From Cytophagaceae bacterium (GTDB lineage Bacteria > Bacteroidota > Bacteroidia > Cytophagales > Spirosomataceae): 12,226 nt of DNA. Shown piece after piece: positions 1-7,355 of this stretch (its first letter is position 1; every line of letters begins with the position of its first letter). Both the position numbers and the translations under genes were made by a program. The notes under the pieces were generated by a model, which made no database searches, was not told the DNA's origin, and was given only the letters and a program-made list of their open reading frames with translations. The stretch covers positions 1-12,226 of the forward strand of contig JAIXRT010000041.1 of assembly GCA_027485075.1 (NCBI GenBank), written 5' to 3'.

Positions 1-76
1 ATAATGCAAATACAAATGGAGAATGTAATCCATGCGCCGTTTGTGCTTTCCAATTAAATTTTAATCTATTCAACAT
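1..76 (-). CDS. Partial N-terminus of a probable class I SAM-dependent methyltransferase (runs off left edge)
   Basis: Only the first 25 codons are present. The reading starts at ATG 76-74 on the minus strand, immediately after the apaG stop codon (TAA then ATG with no base between), and stays open to the window edge. The visible peptide begins MLNRLKFNWKAQTAHG and continues with LHSPFVFAL. A short basic/aromatic start followed by HG-[LIV]-HSPFV-[FY] is, from my knowledge of the family, the typical N-terminus of a Bacteroidota group of class I SAM-dependent methyltransferases of roughly 230-260 residues. The SAM-binding motifs would lie outside the window, so the enzyme class is inferred from this short motif alone. 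The zero-base junction suggests co-transcription and translational coupling with apaG. An alternative plus-strand reading of the same bases is rejected. Confidence 0.6.
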   Translation of the reverse strand, partial: MLNRLKFNWKAQTAHGLHSPFVFAL

Positions 77-463
77 TTAATTCAAACTACAGGTAGTGAC
101 TAATTCAAACGCCGGTGTATGTACTTTAAACGTAGTTTGATCTATCAAGTTTAGAAAGGTATAATATCCAGACATTTGTCCTATGGCTGAAATAATGGGA
201 CACGCCGACGTATAGGTAAAGGTTTCGCCAGGTTCAAGAATGGGTTGTTGACCCACCACGCCCAAGCCATTCACATATTCAGGTGCATGACTTCCATCGA
301 GTATCTTCCAGAAACGGCTAACTAATTGGGCCGGTTGATTCCCAAAATTATTGATTGTAATTTGGTAGGTGAAAAAGTGCTTATAGGGAGCCTGTAATTC
401 ATAATCAGGCAAATGAGTCACTTTTACGTCAATTTGAAATCCGTTTTCGATGGATTGTGGCAT
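77..463 (-). CDS. apaG: ApaG domain protein
   Basis: 128 residues, a single ApaG (DUF525) domain, an immunoglobulin-like beta-sandwich; length matches the family (about 125). Conserved family features are visible: the HFFTYQITINNFGNQPAQL strands (residues about 29-47), SRFWKILDG (49-57), the glycine-rich loop GLGVVGQQPILEPGE (about 66-80), YTSACP (84-89) and the final G-x-MSG-x-Y (about 95-101). In enterobacteria apaG mutants show altered cobalt resistance and magnesium efflux, but the molecular role of the bacterial protein is not settled. Here it is not next to apaH or ksgA, its usual proteobacterial partners; a probable methyltransferase gene follows with no gap. Its start lies 15 bp from the divergent start of ung, so any promoter must sit inside the 5' end of ung. 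Family assignment is secure; function is not. Confidence 0.92.
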   Translation of the reverse strand: MPQSIENGFQIDVKVTHLPDYELQAPYKHFFTYQITINNFGNQPAQLVSRFWKILDGSHAPEYVNGLGVVGQQPILEPGETFTYTSACPIISAIGQMSGYYTFLNLIDQTTFKVHTPAFELVTTCSLN

Positions 464-478
464 GTAAAGGAATATTTT

Positions 479-1156
479 ATGGCTAGTGCCAACTTAAATT
501 TACGGGATTTAATACAAAATGATTGGAAAAATATCTTGAATTCTTGTTTCGAGCAAGAATGGATGGATCATTTGGAGCGGAAACTAGCGGATGAATACGC
601 GAGCCAACAGGTTTTTCCGCCCATTTCAGATGTGTTCAACGCGTTAAACTTGACTCCTTTCGAACATGTCAAAGTCGTTGTTTTAGGTCAAGATCCCTAT
701 CATGGAGCAGGTGAGGCGCAAGGATTTAGTTTTTCCGTCCCCGTCGGAGTTAAAATGCCCCCGTCGCTAAGAAATATTTTTAAAGAATTAGCTTCCGATG
801 TGGGAGTAGAACGGACGCAAACGGATTTAACTGATTGGGCTAATCAAGGTGTTTTATTATTAAATTCTGTTCTGACTGTACGTGCTAATGAGCCCGGATC
901 ACATGCGAAGATCGGTTGGCAAAAATTCACGTCAACAATCATTCAAAGGTTGAATGAGCGTGAAAAACCGATTGTATTTATGTTATGGGGTAATTATGCC
1001 CAGCAAGTTGGCAAGCACATAGATGAAACAAAACATCTCGTCATTCGTTCAGCTCATCCTTCTCCACTTTCGGCCAATCGAGGCGGCTGGTTCGGTTCAA
1101 AGCCCTTTTCTAAAGCGAATGATTTCTTAGGTATTAGTCCTATTCAATGGACTTAA
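479..1156 (+). CDS. ung: Uracil-DNA glycosylase (family 1)
   Basis: 225 residues from the ATG at 479, the normal length for family 1 UDG. The enzyme removes uracil from DNA (cytosine deamination or dUMP incorporation) to start base excision repair. Visible motifs: water-activating loop GQDPYHG at residues 70-76 with catalytic Asp72; FSFSVP at 83-88; uracil-binding LLLNS at 126-130 (Asn129); and the minor-groove intercalation loop HPSPLSA at 193-199 with catalytic His193. The frame is open upstream to an ATG at 413, but that extension would be antisense to apaG and adds 22 residues unlike the family; the start at 479 has an AAAGGA stretch about 8 bases upstream. Its TAA stop shares the TTAA at 1153-1156 with the convergent downstream gene. 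No missing catalytic residues. Confidence 0.97.
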   Translation: MASANLNLRDLIQNDWKNILNSCFEQEWMDHLERKLADEYASQQVFPPISDVFNALNLTPFEHVKVVVLGQDPYHGAGEAQGFSFSVPVGVKMPPSLRNIFKELASDVGVERTQTDLTDWANQGVLLLNSVLTVRANEPGSHAKIGWQKFTSTIIQRLNEREKPIVFMLWGNYAQQVGKHIDETKHLVIRSAHPSPLSANRGGWFGSKPFSKANDFLGISPIQWT

Positions 1157-1449
1157 ATTCGCTTTAATTGGCTTGGGAAATACACGAATTGATTTGGGAA
1201 TTCTTGTAAAAAGAACTCTGAAATAAGTGTTTCGATCGCCTCTTTCCGTCGCTCTTCGGTCACTGGAATTAAACATTGGATGGAAAAGCCTTTTGAGTCG
1301 GGCTCTTGATGTGAACTTATCTCGAAAGCATGCGCTTGTTCGATAAAATCCCAAGTATTTAATTCAGGAATAATATGCTGTGTTAATGCTTTTACCGCCT
1401 GTGCTTCGATGGCATTTTCTACAAAGATGGATATGTTAAATTGGATCAT
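1153..1449 (-). CDS. Small DUF4286-like protein
   Basis: 98 residues, cytosolic (no signal or membrane segment). I read it as DUF4286-like from the pattern of the ends: an N-terminal strand MIQFNISIFVEN, a central HIIPEL (about residues 25-30), and a C-terminal FPNQFVYFPSQLKRI, which resembles the 'FVxFxTLLExI' ending of this small ferredoxin-like-fold family of unknown function found mainly in Bacteroidota. No catalytic residues can be named. It starts within the stop codon of the large FAD dehydrogenase gene (ATGA at 1449-1446), so the two are almost certainly translated from one message. It ends convergently with ung, the two stops overlapping in TTAA. The gene-level call is solid because of the overlap and the amino-acid pattern; the family name is less certain. 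Confidence 0.65.
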   Translation of the reverse strand: MIQFNISIFVENAIEAQAVKALTQHIIPELNTWDFIEQAHAFEISSHQEPDSKGFSIQCLIPVTEERRKEAIETLISEFFLQEFPNQFVYFPSQLKRI

Positions 1450-4403
1450 GGCTTAATTGTTTTTTGGGCTAAGGCATTGTACATAATTTCGGCCAGGTGA
1501 AAGCCATCTTTATCGATGCCATCTTTTATTTGATGCCGGCAAGAAGTGCCATTGCTAGCGATAATGGTGCTGTTTTTGGTGCTGAGTAGGCGAGGGAACA
1601 ATACTAACTTGGCGATTTGCTGGGATAATCCGTAATGCTTTTTTTCATAGCCAAATGACCCAGCCATGCCACAACATCCGGTAGGTAATAATTCTACTTC
1701 GTAATTTGAAGGAAAACTTAAGACTTGTCGGGTGCTACTTAAACCGGCAATGGATTTTTGATGGCAGTGACCATGCAAGACAATTTTCTGATTAATGGAC
1801 GTAAATGCATCTTTTGCAATTCGCTTAGCCTTAATTTCTTGGGCTAAAAATTCATCAATCAGTAGGCAATTTTTCTTTAGCGCATTGGCTTGTTCCCTTA
1901 AATCTGCAGATACAAGTTGCGGTATCTCATCTCGGAAGCTCAATAAAGCACTTGGTTCAATCCCGATGAATGGTTTTTCTTCAGATACGATGGGTGCGAG
2001 TTTCTGGACGTTCGTGTTGGCAAGTTTTTGAGCAATGGCCAATAAACCTTTCGAAATATAACTACGCCCACTGATGATTTGACCTGGTATTTCTACGCCA
2101 TATCCTAGTTCATTTAAAAGTAGGATTGTTTTTTTACCCAGCTCCACATCGTTGTAGTTAGTGAATTCATCTGCAAACAAATACACCTTTCCATTTCTTA
2201 ATTCGCTTTGATTGATGCGTTTACGGTAGCGCTTAAACCAACTTTCAAGTGAGGTAAAATGTACTTCTGGTATACTGCGATTCCAAGAGAACCCCATCAG
2301 TGTTTTGATGATGATACTTGTGCCTGGAAAAGCGATGAGCATATTGTACAACGGTGCGACGTAACTGGCAAGTGCTTGAAGCTTTGGAAAATGTCCAATT
2401 AATTGGGTGCGTAAAGGAGTTCCTTGTTGGAGGTAATGCTGCTGAAGCGTTTCCGCTTTCAGTTTACTCATGTCTACACCGGAGGGACATTCTGTTTGGC
2501 AACCTTTGCAGGAGAGACATAAGTCTAGGACTTCATGTAATTCAGGATTATTATAGGCTTGATCACCTTCTGAGGTGATTAATTGACGAAGCATGTTTGC
2601 CCGTGCGCGTGTACTATCTTTTTCATCATGTGTCGCCATGAAGCTTGGACACATGGTTCCGCCGCTTAATTCCGATTTCTTGCAATCGCCAGATCCAGAG
2701 CATTTTTCGGCTAATGCCAAAGGACCAGCTAGTTCACCATAATGAAAGAAATGGGAGGTATTTGTCTCGCTGACACGTGGCCGAAATGCTTCGTCCATCG
2801 GGGGCGTATTGACAATTTTACCGGGATTTAAGAGGTTGTGCGGGTCAAAAAGGTGCTTGATTTCCTTAAATAAAGCATATACTTCTTTGCCCATTAAGGC
2901 AGGAATAAATTCGCCACGTAGCCTTCCGTCTCCATGTTCCCCGCTCAATGACCCTTGGTATTTTTTAAGAATCTCAACAGTTTCAGCTAAAAGAGATCTA
3001 AATAAAGATTTTCCTTCCGGGGTATGGATATCCAAAAAGGGCTCAATGTGCAATTCTCCAGCGCCTGCGTGTGCATAATAAGCAGCTTGAATGTTGTTTT
3101 TGGCTAACAAAGTTTGAATATCAGCCACATATGCAGGTAAATCTACTGGTGCCACAGCACAATCTTCAATGAGATTAACGGGTTGTTTTTTTCCAGGCAA
3201 ATTGCGAATTAATCCAAGCCCAGCTTTGCGGATATCCCACCCTTTGGTGATTTCTTCATTATATAGCGTCGGGTACGCATAACCCAATGAAGCGTCCTGT
3301 AATTTTTGAATGCAGTTAGCTACTTTTTCTTGTACTAATTCGGCTGTTTCTGCACGGAATTCCACCATTAAAATGGCTTCCGGTTTACCTTCGATAAAGG
3401 TTCGGTCTTCCATAAAATTGGGATGGTTTTCCGTAAACGAAAGTATAAAACTATCCACCAATTCGGAGGCAGTTGGCTCGCACGAAAGGGCAACAATATT
3501 CGCCTGAAGTGATTCTTGCAGGGTATGACAATGAATGCAGATAAGGCCTACTTCTTTACTCGGCTGATCGAGTAAGTTGATTTTCATGCTATGCACCACG
3601 GCTAACGTTCCCTCTGAACCGGCAAGTAAAGCAGACAGGTTGAATGGCTGGCCAGCCGGATTAAAAGGTTGCATGTCGATCAGGGCATCCAGTGCATATC
3701 CGGTATTTCTACGGGTAATTGCCGGATTCGGGAATTTAGCCCGAATGAGTTCTTGGACAGCTGGATTATTCAACATACGATGAATCTCACGGTATATTTT
3801 GCCTTCTAGATTAGTGAGAGCTGTTTTTTTATAAAACTCTTCATTCGTCAATGGGTGGGTATGCATTTCAGACCCGTCTGCGAGAATCGCTCGTGTTTCC
3901 AACAAATGATCTCGTACATTGCCCCAAACGATAGAATGCAGACCGCATGAGTTATTACCCAGCATACCACCTAATAATGCGCGATTAGCTGTGGATGTTT
4001 CTGGGCCGAAAAATAATCCAGATGGCTCCATCTGTTTATTCAAATCATCGCGGATGATTCCGGGTTCGATCCAGGCAGATTTTTCTTTCTTATTTAATTG
4101 GACAATTTTGGAAAGTGGTGCTCCCACTTCCATCACGATCCCTTCGCCTACTACTTGGCCGGCTAAGGACGTGCCTGCGCCACGCGGAATGATACTTGTT
4201 CGATGTTTTTCAGCGAATTGAATGAGTCGCTTGATGTCTTTGGCATTGGCCGGTTTGGCGACAGCTAAGGGCTGAACTTCGTAAACGGATGCGTCAGTAG
4301 CATAAATCTTTCTAGTTAGGTCAGATTGAAGGTTGTTTTTGAAAAACAATTCCCCTTCAAAATGAATGGCTAGATTTTCGGCATCGTGTTTACTCCAAGG
4401 CAT
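1446..4403 (-). CDS. FAD-binding and Fe-S (CCG-domain) 2-hydroxyacid dehydrogenase, YdiJ type
   Basis: 985 residues, close to the length of E. coli YdiJ (about 1018). Domain order: PCMH-type FAD-binding domain (about 40-275) with the pyrophosphate loop PRGAGTSLAGQ at 73-83 and GNNSCG at 149-154; FAD-linked oxidase C-terminal domain (about 280-530) with AHAGAGELHIEP (444-455), the conserved SGEHGDGR (487-494) and FDPHNLLNPGKI (519-530); a ferredoxin-like region with Cys568, Cys574, Cys585 and a canonical CxxCxxCxxxCP at 629-640; and a C-terminal CCG-type region with HGHCHQKS (877-884) and TGCCG (908-912). This architecture fuses a GlcD/Dld-like flavoprotein to a GlpC-like iron-sulfur protein; it oxidises a D-2-hydroxyacid and passes electrons toward the quinone pool. 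D-lactate or D-2-hydroxyglutarate are the likely substrates by family, but the sequence does not decide. No signal peptide; peripheral membrane or cytosolic. Both halves are complete and the reading frame is intact. Confidence 0.9.
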   Translation of the reverse strand: MPWSKHDAENLAIHFEGELFFKNNLQSDLTRKIYATDASVYEVQPLAVAKPANAKDIKRLIQFAEKHRTSIIPRGAGTSLAGQVVGEGIVMEVGAPLSKIVQLNKKEKSAWIEPGIIRDDLNKQMEPSGLFFGPETSTANRALLGGMLGNNSCGLHSIVWGNVRDHLLETRAILADGSEMHTHPLTNEEFYKKTALTNLEGKIYREIHRMLNNPAVQELIRAKFPNPAITRRNTGYALDALIDMQPFNPAGQPFNLSALLAGSEGTLAVVHSMKINLLDQPSKEVGLICIHCHTLQESLQANIVALSCEPTASELVDSFILSFTENHPNFMEDRTFIEGKPEAILMVEFRAETAELVQEKVANCIQKLQDASLGYAYPTLYNEEITKGWDIRKAGLGLIRNLPGKKQPVNLIEDCAVAPVDLPAYVADIQTLLAKNNIQAAYYAHAGAGELHIEPFLDIHTPEGKSLFRSLLAETVEILKKYQGSLSGEHGDGRLRGEFIPALMGKEVYALFKEIKHLFDPHNLLNPGKIVNTPPMDEAFRPRVSETNTSHFFHYGELAGPLALAEKCSGSGDCKKSELSGGTMCPSFMATHDEKDSTRARANMLRQLITSEGDQAYNNPELHEVLDLCLSCKGCQTECPSGVDMSKLKAETLQQHYLQQGTPLRTQLIGHFPKLQALASYVAPLYNMLIAFPGTSIIIKTLMGFSWNRSIPEVHFTSLESWFKRYRKRINQSELRNGKVYLFADEFTNYNDVELGKKTILLLNELGYGVEIPGQIISGRSYISKGLLAIAQKLANTNVQKLAPIVSEEKPFIGIEPSALLSFRDEIPQLVSADLREQANALKKNCLLIDEFLAQEIKAKRIAKDAFTSINQKIVLHGHCHQKSIAGLSSTRQVLSFPSNYEVELLPTGCCGMAGSFGYEKKHYGLSQQIAKLVLFPRLLSTKNSTIIASNGTSCRHQIKDGIDKDGFHLAEIMYNALAQKTIKP

Positions 4404-4542
4404 GATTTACGCTATTGAATTTTAAATTTACGAAATCCAATCTTAATGCCATATGACCATTCAAAAGTTTATATTTTCTATTCATCCTTTCGCATCTAGA
4501 ACTTTCACATTTAACTAGTAAATTCGACATCTATTTTTTTAT
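4404..4542. promoter_or_regulatory. Divergent intergenic region between FAD dehydrogenase and ABC permease
   Basis: The only DNA available for promoters of both flanking genes. For the plus strand, TATATTTT at 4470-4477 matches the Bacteroidota -7 element TAnnTTTG in 7 of 8 positions; for the minus strand the palindromic TAAATTTA at 4423-4430 also matches 7 of 8. Neither has a TTG-type -33 element at the usual spacing, and the region is very AT-rich, so the individual boxes are weak guesses. No Shine-Dalgarno is visible before either start. Confidence 0.35.
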
Positions 4543-5787
4543 ATGATCTTTCTTCGTCAGGTTTTTGAGAGTTTAGTATTTGCTTATCAAGCATTGCGCT
4601 CCAATTTATTACGTACCACCTTATCACTGCTAGGGGTGAGTGTTGGTATATTTGCTATCGTCGCTGTGTTCACAGCAGTAGATTCGTTGAAAGGTAAAAT
4701 TCGTAACGAAATTGATTCATTTGCAGGTTCAGGAGTTATGTATGTAGGCAAATGGCCTTGGGTCATGTCAAACAATTATCCGTGGTGGAAGTACCTGAAT
4801 CGCCCTGAAATGAAGTATACCGAATACCGGTATTTGAAAGAAAACCTAAAAACAGCACAAGCCGTAGCCGTGATAGATGGTGGTCGAAATGCCTCTATTT
4901 CCCGAGGAAGCAACAGTATTGATGCGAATTTAACTGGAGCGAGTTATGAGTATAATCAAATTACGAGTACGCCCATTGCCGATGGCCGTTATTTTCTCCC
5001 GATTGAATCTGATAATGGAATCTATGTGTGCATTATTGGAGCCAAAGTGGCTGAAGCGCTGATTGATGGAAAATCTGCTGTAGGTGAAATCATCAAAATT
5101 AATGGCATTAAATTCTCCGTGATCGGAGTTATTGAGAAAAAAGGAAATGACATGTTGAGTTTTGGCGGAACACCGGATGAAAAGGTCATTATTCCATATA
5201 CCACGTTCTCGGCTATTTTTCAAAAGGATAAGCCTGCTCCGGATATCGCGATTAAGGCGTTTGATTCCGATATTGGCCAAGTAGAATTAGAAGGGGAGGT
5301 AACGGGAATGATGCGCAGTTTGCGTTCGATTAAACCGAAGCAGGAAGATAGTTTTACGGTTAATCGCTTGGATGGTTTAAATCAATTCTTTGACGGAATC
5401 TTTGCAGCCTTGAATATTGCGGGTGCATTGATTGCTGGATTTTCCTTATTGGTAGGTGGTTTTGGTATTGCCAATATCATGTTTGTTTCTGTCAAAGAGC
5501 GCACCAATATCATCGGTATTCAGAAATCGTTAGGTGCGAAGAACTACTTTATCCTTTTTCAATTTTTGTTTGAGGCTGTATTTCTAAGTTTGATTGGGGG
5601 TTTAGTGGGTATTGGTTTGGTGGTAGGCATCACCTACATTCCTCAAGATGCATTGCCGCTGACCCTGACTGCAGGCAATATCTTTACGGGATTATTGATT
5701 TCTAGTTTTATCGGTATTTTATCGGGTATTATTCCAGCTTGGGTCGCAGCTAAGATGGATCCCGTGATTGCCATAAGATCTAAATAA
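4543..5787 (+). CDS. MacB/FtsX-type ABC transporter permease
   Basis: 414 residues. Topology is the four-helix MacB plan: a first membrane segment at about 26-46, a large periplasmic MacB_PCD-type domain (about 47-285), then three segments at about 288-313, 338-366 and 379-402 forming the FtsX domain. The FtsX signature VKERTNIIGIQKSLGA (317-332) and the closing AAKMDPVIAIR (402-412) are typical. Such proteins pair with a separate or fused ATPase and often with a HlyD-like adaptor, acting in export of lipids, peptides or drugs, or as mechanotransducers rather than true pores. No ATPase or adaptor gene lies in this window, so the partner must be encoded elsewhere. Substrate unknown. The start at 4543 keeps a short amphipathic lead (IFLRQVFESLVFAYQALRSN) normal for the family. 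Confidence 0.88.
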   Translation: MIFLRQVFESLVFAYQALRSNLLRTTLSLLGVSVGIFAIVAVFTAVDSLKGKIRNEIDSFAGSGVMYVGKWPWVMSNNYPWWKYLNRPEMKYTEYRYLKENLKTAQAVAVIDGGRNASISRGSNSIDANLTGASYEYNQITSTPIADGRYFLPIESDNGIYVCIIGAKVAEALIDGKSAVGEIIKINGIKFSVIGVIEKKGNDMLSFGGTPDEKVIIPYTTFSAIFQKDKPAPDIAIKAFDSDIGQVELEGEVTGMMRSLRSIKPKQEDSFTVNRLDGLNQFFDGIFAALNIAGALIAGFSLLVGGFGIANIMFVSVKERTNIIGIQKSLGAKNYFILFQFLFEAVFLSLIGGLVGIGLVVGITYIPQDALPLTLTAGNIFTGLLISSFIGILSGIIPAWVAAKMDPVIAIRSK

Positions 5788-5818
5788 AAAAAAGGCCACC
5801 CGATGAAGGTGGCCTTTT
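5786..5818. terminator. Bidirectional intrinsic terminator between ABC permease and mdh
   Basis: An 11-bp perfect inverted repeat, AAAAGGCCACC (5790-5800) and GGTGGCCTTTT (5808-5818), encloses a 7-base loop. The plus strand has TTTT after the G+C stem; the minus strand reads GGCC followed by eight T residues (A-run 5786-5793). It can therefore end both convergent transcripts and looks stronger for the minus-strand mdh transcript. Confidence 0.9.
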
Positions 5819-5839
5819 AAATTTATCTGAATCAGAATA

Positions 5840-6775
5840 TTAGATAGATAAAGTCGCTAATACTGAATTCATATTACGAACAGCTTCTGCTGATTTATTG
5901 AATGCTTCTTGCTCATCTTCCGTTAATTTATAATCAACGATTTTCTCCCATCCGTTTTTACCAAGAACAACTGGTACTCCAAGACAAATGTCTGATTGAC
6001 CATACTCGCCATCTAGGGATACGCAGCATGCCATGATTTTTTTCTCATCACGTACGATTGCTTCAACTAATGCAGCACCAGCAGCACCAGGTGCATACCA
6101 GGCAGAAGTTCCCAACAAGCCTGTTAACGTTGCACCACCCACCATCGTGTCAGCAGCTACTTTGTCTAACGTTTCTGCATCTAGGAATTGGCTTACTGGA
6201 ACACCATTGTAAGTAGCTAAACGCTTCATTGGAATCATGGTTGTGTCTCCGTGACCACCGATTACCGTTCCGTGGATATCATTGATAGATACATCCATTG
6301 CCTTAGCTAAATAGCATTTGAAACGAGCTGAGTCTAATGTTCCACCCATACCGATGATGCGGTGTTTGTCTAATCCAGCAACTGATTTCGCCAAATAGGT
6401 CATCGTATCCATCGGATTCGAAATGATCACAATGATTGGGTTTTTAGAGAATTTCAAAATGTTTTCAACCACACTTTTTACGATTCCTGCATTTACACCA
6501 ATTAACTCCTCGCGCGTCATGCCTGGCTTACGTGGTAAACCTGAAGTGATCACAACTACATCGGAATTAGCTGTTTTTGAATAATCATTGGTTGAACCTA
6601 CTAGCTTAGTATCGAAACCGAATAACGAAGCAGTTTGAAACATGTCCAGGGTTTTGCCTTCCGCAATACCTTCTTTGATGTCTAATAATACTAATTCATC
6701 TGCTAATTCTTTTCTAGCGATGTTGTCAGCGCAAGTTGCCCCTACGGCACCAGCTCCTACTACGGTGATTTTCAT
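5840..6775 (-). CDS. mdh: Malate dehydrogenase (NAD-dependent, LDH-like type)
   Basis: 311 residues from the ATG at 6775, the normal length for the LDH-like MDH group. It interconverts malate and oxaloacetate with NAD in the TCA cycle. Visible motifs: nucleotide-binding GAGAVG (7-12) at the very N-terminus, Asp32 that selects NAD over NADP, the substrate loop PRKPGMTREEL (81-91) with Arg82 and Arg88, SNPMD (119-123, Asn120), LDSARF (147-152) with the Asp148/Arg151 pair, and catalytic His175 in GGHGD (173-177). Arg82 (not Gln) supports malate over lactate as substrate. The frame extends ten codons further to 6805, but the Rossmann strand MKITVVGAGA must begin the protein and the probable promoter at 6814-6821 would leave almost no leader for the longer form, so 6775 is chosen. 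Appears monocistronic, with its own promoter and terminator. Confidence 0.96.
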   Translation of the reverse strand: MKITVVGAGAVGATCADNIARKELADELVLLDIKEGIAEGKTLDMFQTASLFGFDTKLVGSTNDYSKTANSDVVVITSGLPRKPGMTREELIGVNAGIVKSVVENILKFSKNPIIVIISNPMDTMTYLAKSVAGLDKHRIIGMGGTLDSARFKCYLAKAMDVSINDIHGTVIGGHGDTTMIPMKRLATYNGVPVSQFLDAETLDKVAADTMVGGATLTGLLGTSAWYAPGAAGAALVEAIVRDEKKIMACCVSLDGEYGQSDICLGVPVVLGKNGWEKIVDYKLTEDEQEAFNKSAEAVRNMNSVLATLSI

Positions 6776-6813
6776 TGTGTTTATATTTAGGAAAGATTGA
6801 TTCAAAAACAGCG

Positions 6814-6821
6814 CAAAAATA
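6814..6821 (-). promoter_or_regulatory. Probable Bacteroidota -7 promoter element for mdh
   Basis: On the minus strand TATTTTTG fits TAnnTTTG exactly. It ends 38 bases before the mdh ATG, giving a leader of about 30 bases. Two TTG triplets lie 12 and 24 bases upstream; neither gives the usual spacing of about 17-23 exactly, so the -33 element is uncertain. Confidence 0.5.
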
Positions 6822-6929
6822 AGACATAATCGCCAATTATCGAATCAATTTTTAAAATGAATCGAATTAAGGATAGAGCCGCGTCTTTTTTTAGTTGATT
6901 TTAGTATATTTAAGGATTAAATAAAGATT

Positions 6930-7355
6930 ATGTCCAAACAAGCCAATTTGATCGACCGTATTGTCTCATCGCCCTTTTTTGAAAAAGCAATGGTCAAAGC
7001 CGAAGCTGTCATGGCAAATGATAAAATGGGTTTGTTACGTATTGTTCAACACTCCTTGAAGAAAGTCAGTGAATTAGCGGCTCAAAGTAATTTGTCCGTT
7101 GTTCGGTTGTTAAACCACTACGTGTTGTTATTCAGCGAAATGATTAAAGCATATGTGCAGGGTAGATACAAGAAATTACCCGCCATTACGTTAGTAAAAA
7201 TAGTAGCTGTTTTATTCTACTTTGTTTCTCCCTTTGATTTTATTCCTGACGTACTTCCGTTAATCGGATTTACAGATGATTTAGCACTTGTTTTATGGGT
7301 AGGAAAATCGATTAAACATGAGTTAGATGAATTTGAAAAACATGCGAATGTTTGA
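6930..7355 (+). CDS. DUF1232 (YkvA-like) membrane protein
   Basis: 141 residues. The C-terminal half (about 83-128) is a DUF1232 domain: KLPAITLVKIVAVLFYFVSP followed by FDFIPDVLPLIGFTDDLALV, containing the family hallmark P-x-D-x-IPD-x-x-P-x-x-G-x-x-DD. One hydrophobic segment at about 86-100 and a second, weaker one around 107-125 suggest membrane association. The N-terminal 80 residues are predicted mostly helical and have no family I recognise. The biochemical role of DUF1232 proteins is not known to me. The gene is divergent from mdh and followed 61 bp later by tatA. A TATATTTA (7 of 8 to the -7 consensus) lies at 6905-6912. Confidence 0.85.
   Translation: MSKQANLIDRIVSSPFFEKAMVKAEAVMANDKMGLLRIVQHSLKKVSELAAQSNLSVVRLLNHYVLLFSEMIKAYVQGRYKKLPAITLVKIVAVLFYFVSPFDFIPDVLPLIGFTDDLALVLWVGKSIKHELDEFEKHANV

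Noticed and set aside
3..80. Plus-strand open frame ending NPCAVCAFQLNFNLFNI with a stop at 78-80
   Set aside because: It looked like the C-terminus of a cysteine-rich protein convergent with apaG. The minus strand of the same bases reads a start codon directly after apaG and the recognisable HGLHSPFVF motif, which explains the sequence better.
413..478. Upstream extension of ung to the ATG at 413
   Set aside because: The extra 22 residues are wholly antisense to apaG and do not resemble uracil-DNA glycosylase N-termini; the ATG at 479 gives the standard length.
1795..4221. Several plus-strand open frames of 65-100 codons inside the dehydrogenase gene
   Set aside because: All are antisense to a complete, motif-rich 985-codon gene and show no recognisable domain; they are shadows of its codon use.
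6776..6805. Ten-codon N-terminal extension of malate dehydrogenase
   Set aside because: The Rossmann strand should start the protein, and the probable -7 element at 6814-6821 leaves almost no untranslated leader for a start at 6805.
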